From Vandammella animalimorsus (lineage in GTDB: Bacteria > Pseudomonadota > Gammaproteobacteria > Burkholderiales > Burkholderiaceae_C), in contig NZ_NSJB01000001.1 of NCBI RefSeq assembly GCF_002285265.1, positions 124,001 through 188,000 of the forward strand: DNA of 64,000 bases. Direction: 5' to 3'. Position 1 is the stretch's first letter. The number at the start of each line of letters is the position of its first letter. Positions 63,846 to 64,000 of this stretch are shown one piece after another. Position numbers and translations under genes: made by a program. The notes below the pieces were generated by a model. The model saw nothing but the letters and a program-made list of their open reading frames with translations, ran no database searches and was not told where the DNA came from.

Positions 63846-64000
63846 GGTATGCCTCTCTGGATGAAATGAAAACCGCCAGCCCTGGTTGGGTGGCGGACGC
63901 TGATTGATTGTGGTGCTGCAGCCGATGCCGGTGCACAGGCTGCTGCTTGGTAAAAACGCTCGGGGCCGGGTGCATGGCCTTGCCACATGCCATGGCCGTG

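Overview
The window is GC-rich and densely coded. It looks like a chromosome segment of a betaproteobacterium of the order Burkholderiales, most likely family Comamonadaceae. Reasons: the overall protein character, a next-to-last order of tRNA-Val and an HU gene, a nadE-glnK neighbourhood, and an HMG-CoA lyase / phosphotransferase / acyl-CoA dehydrogenase set. I cannot name the genus from sequence alone.

Layout. 1-8370 (minus strand): purL, then a tightly packed lolC-lolD-tatD-family 6 DNA glycosylase-spermidine synthase-like run with ATGA overlaps, and tRNA-Arg(TCT) upstream of purL. 8613-11250: nadE, a brnA antitoxin gene whose brnT toxin partner survives only as a 3' scar, and a PII gene (glnK/glnB). 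11449-19427: HMG-CoA lyase, a YbaK-type protein, a DUF1289 protein, a DsbA-fold isomerase, a Crp/Fnr regulator, a phosphotransferase/acyl-CoA dehydrogenase pair, holC and an unknown protein. 19466-24836: a patatin and a membrane-anchored Mrr-like protein (minus), then apbC, a DHA2 transporter and a thioesterase (plus). 25056-35298: a secreted metzincin with six choice-of-anchor D repeats, an OmpA-type protein, a membrane-anchored unknown, a metallophosphatase, miaB, a small exported protein, hslR and tRNA-Gly(GCC).

35483-62069 is an accessory island between tRNA-Gly and tRNA-Val. It begins with a plausible sigma70 promoter and runs on one strand through four large or exported proteins: a 1616-aa Big-1/DUF11/choice-of-anchor U protein, a rhodanese-like protein without a catalytic Cys, and two beta-helix/Ig-like proteins, one with a poly-Gly tail. 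Three Rhs modules follow. Two Rhs proteins carry Sec signal peptides rather than PAAR/VgrG adaptors. The third is an orphan C-terminal module. Rhs1 and Rhs3 end in phospholipase A2-like tips (CCxxHDxCY), each followed by an AT-rich lipoprotein gene that I read as the immunity gene. Rhs2 ends in a basic helical tip followed by a small acidic protein. Repeats shared by the modules point to cassette exchange. An IS3-family element closes the island, followed by tRNA-Val(TAC) and the HU gene.

Most notable: (1) the Sec-exported Rhs/PLA2 polymorphic-toxin island with its upstream surface-protein operon; (2) a NadE whose glutaminase domain has lost its catalytic Cys and Lys; (3) the orphan BrnA with a BrnT scar; (4) Rhs2 differing from Rhs1 by a 519-nt in-frame gap between 6-nt direct repeats.
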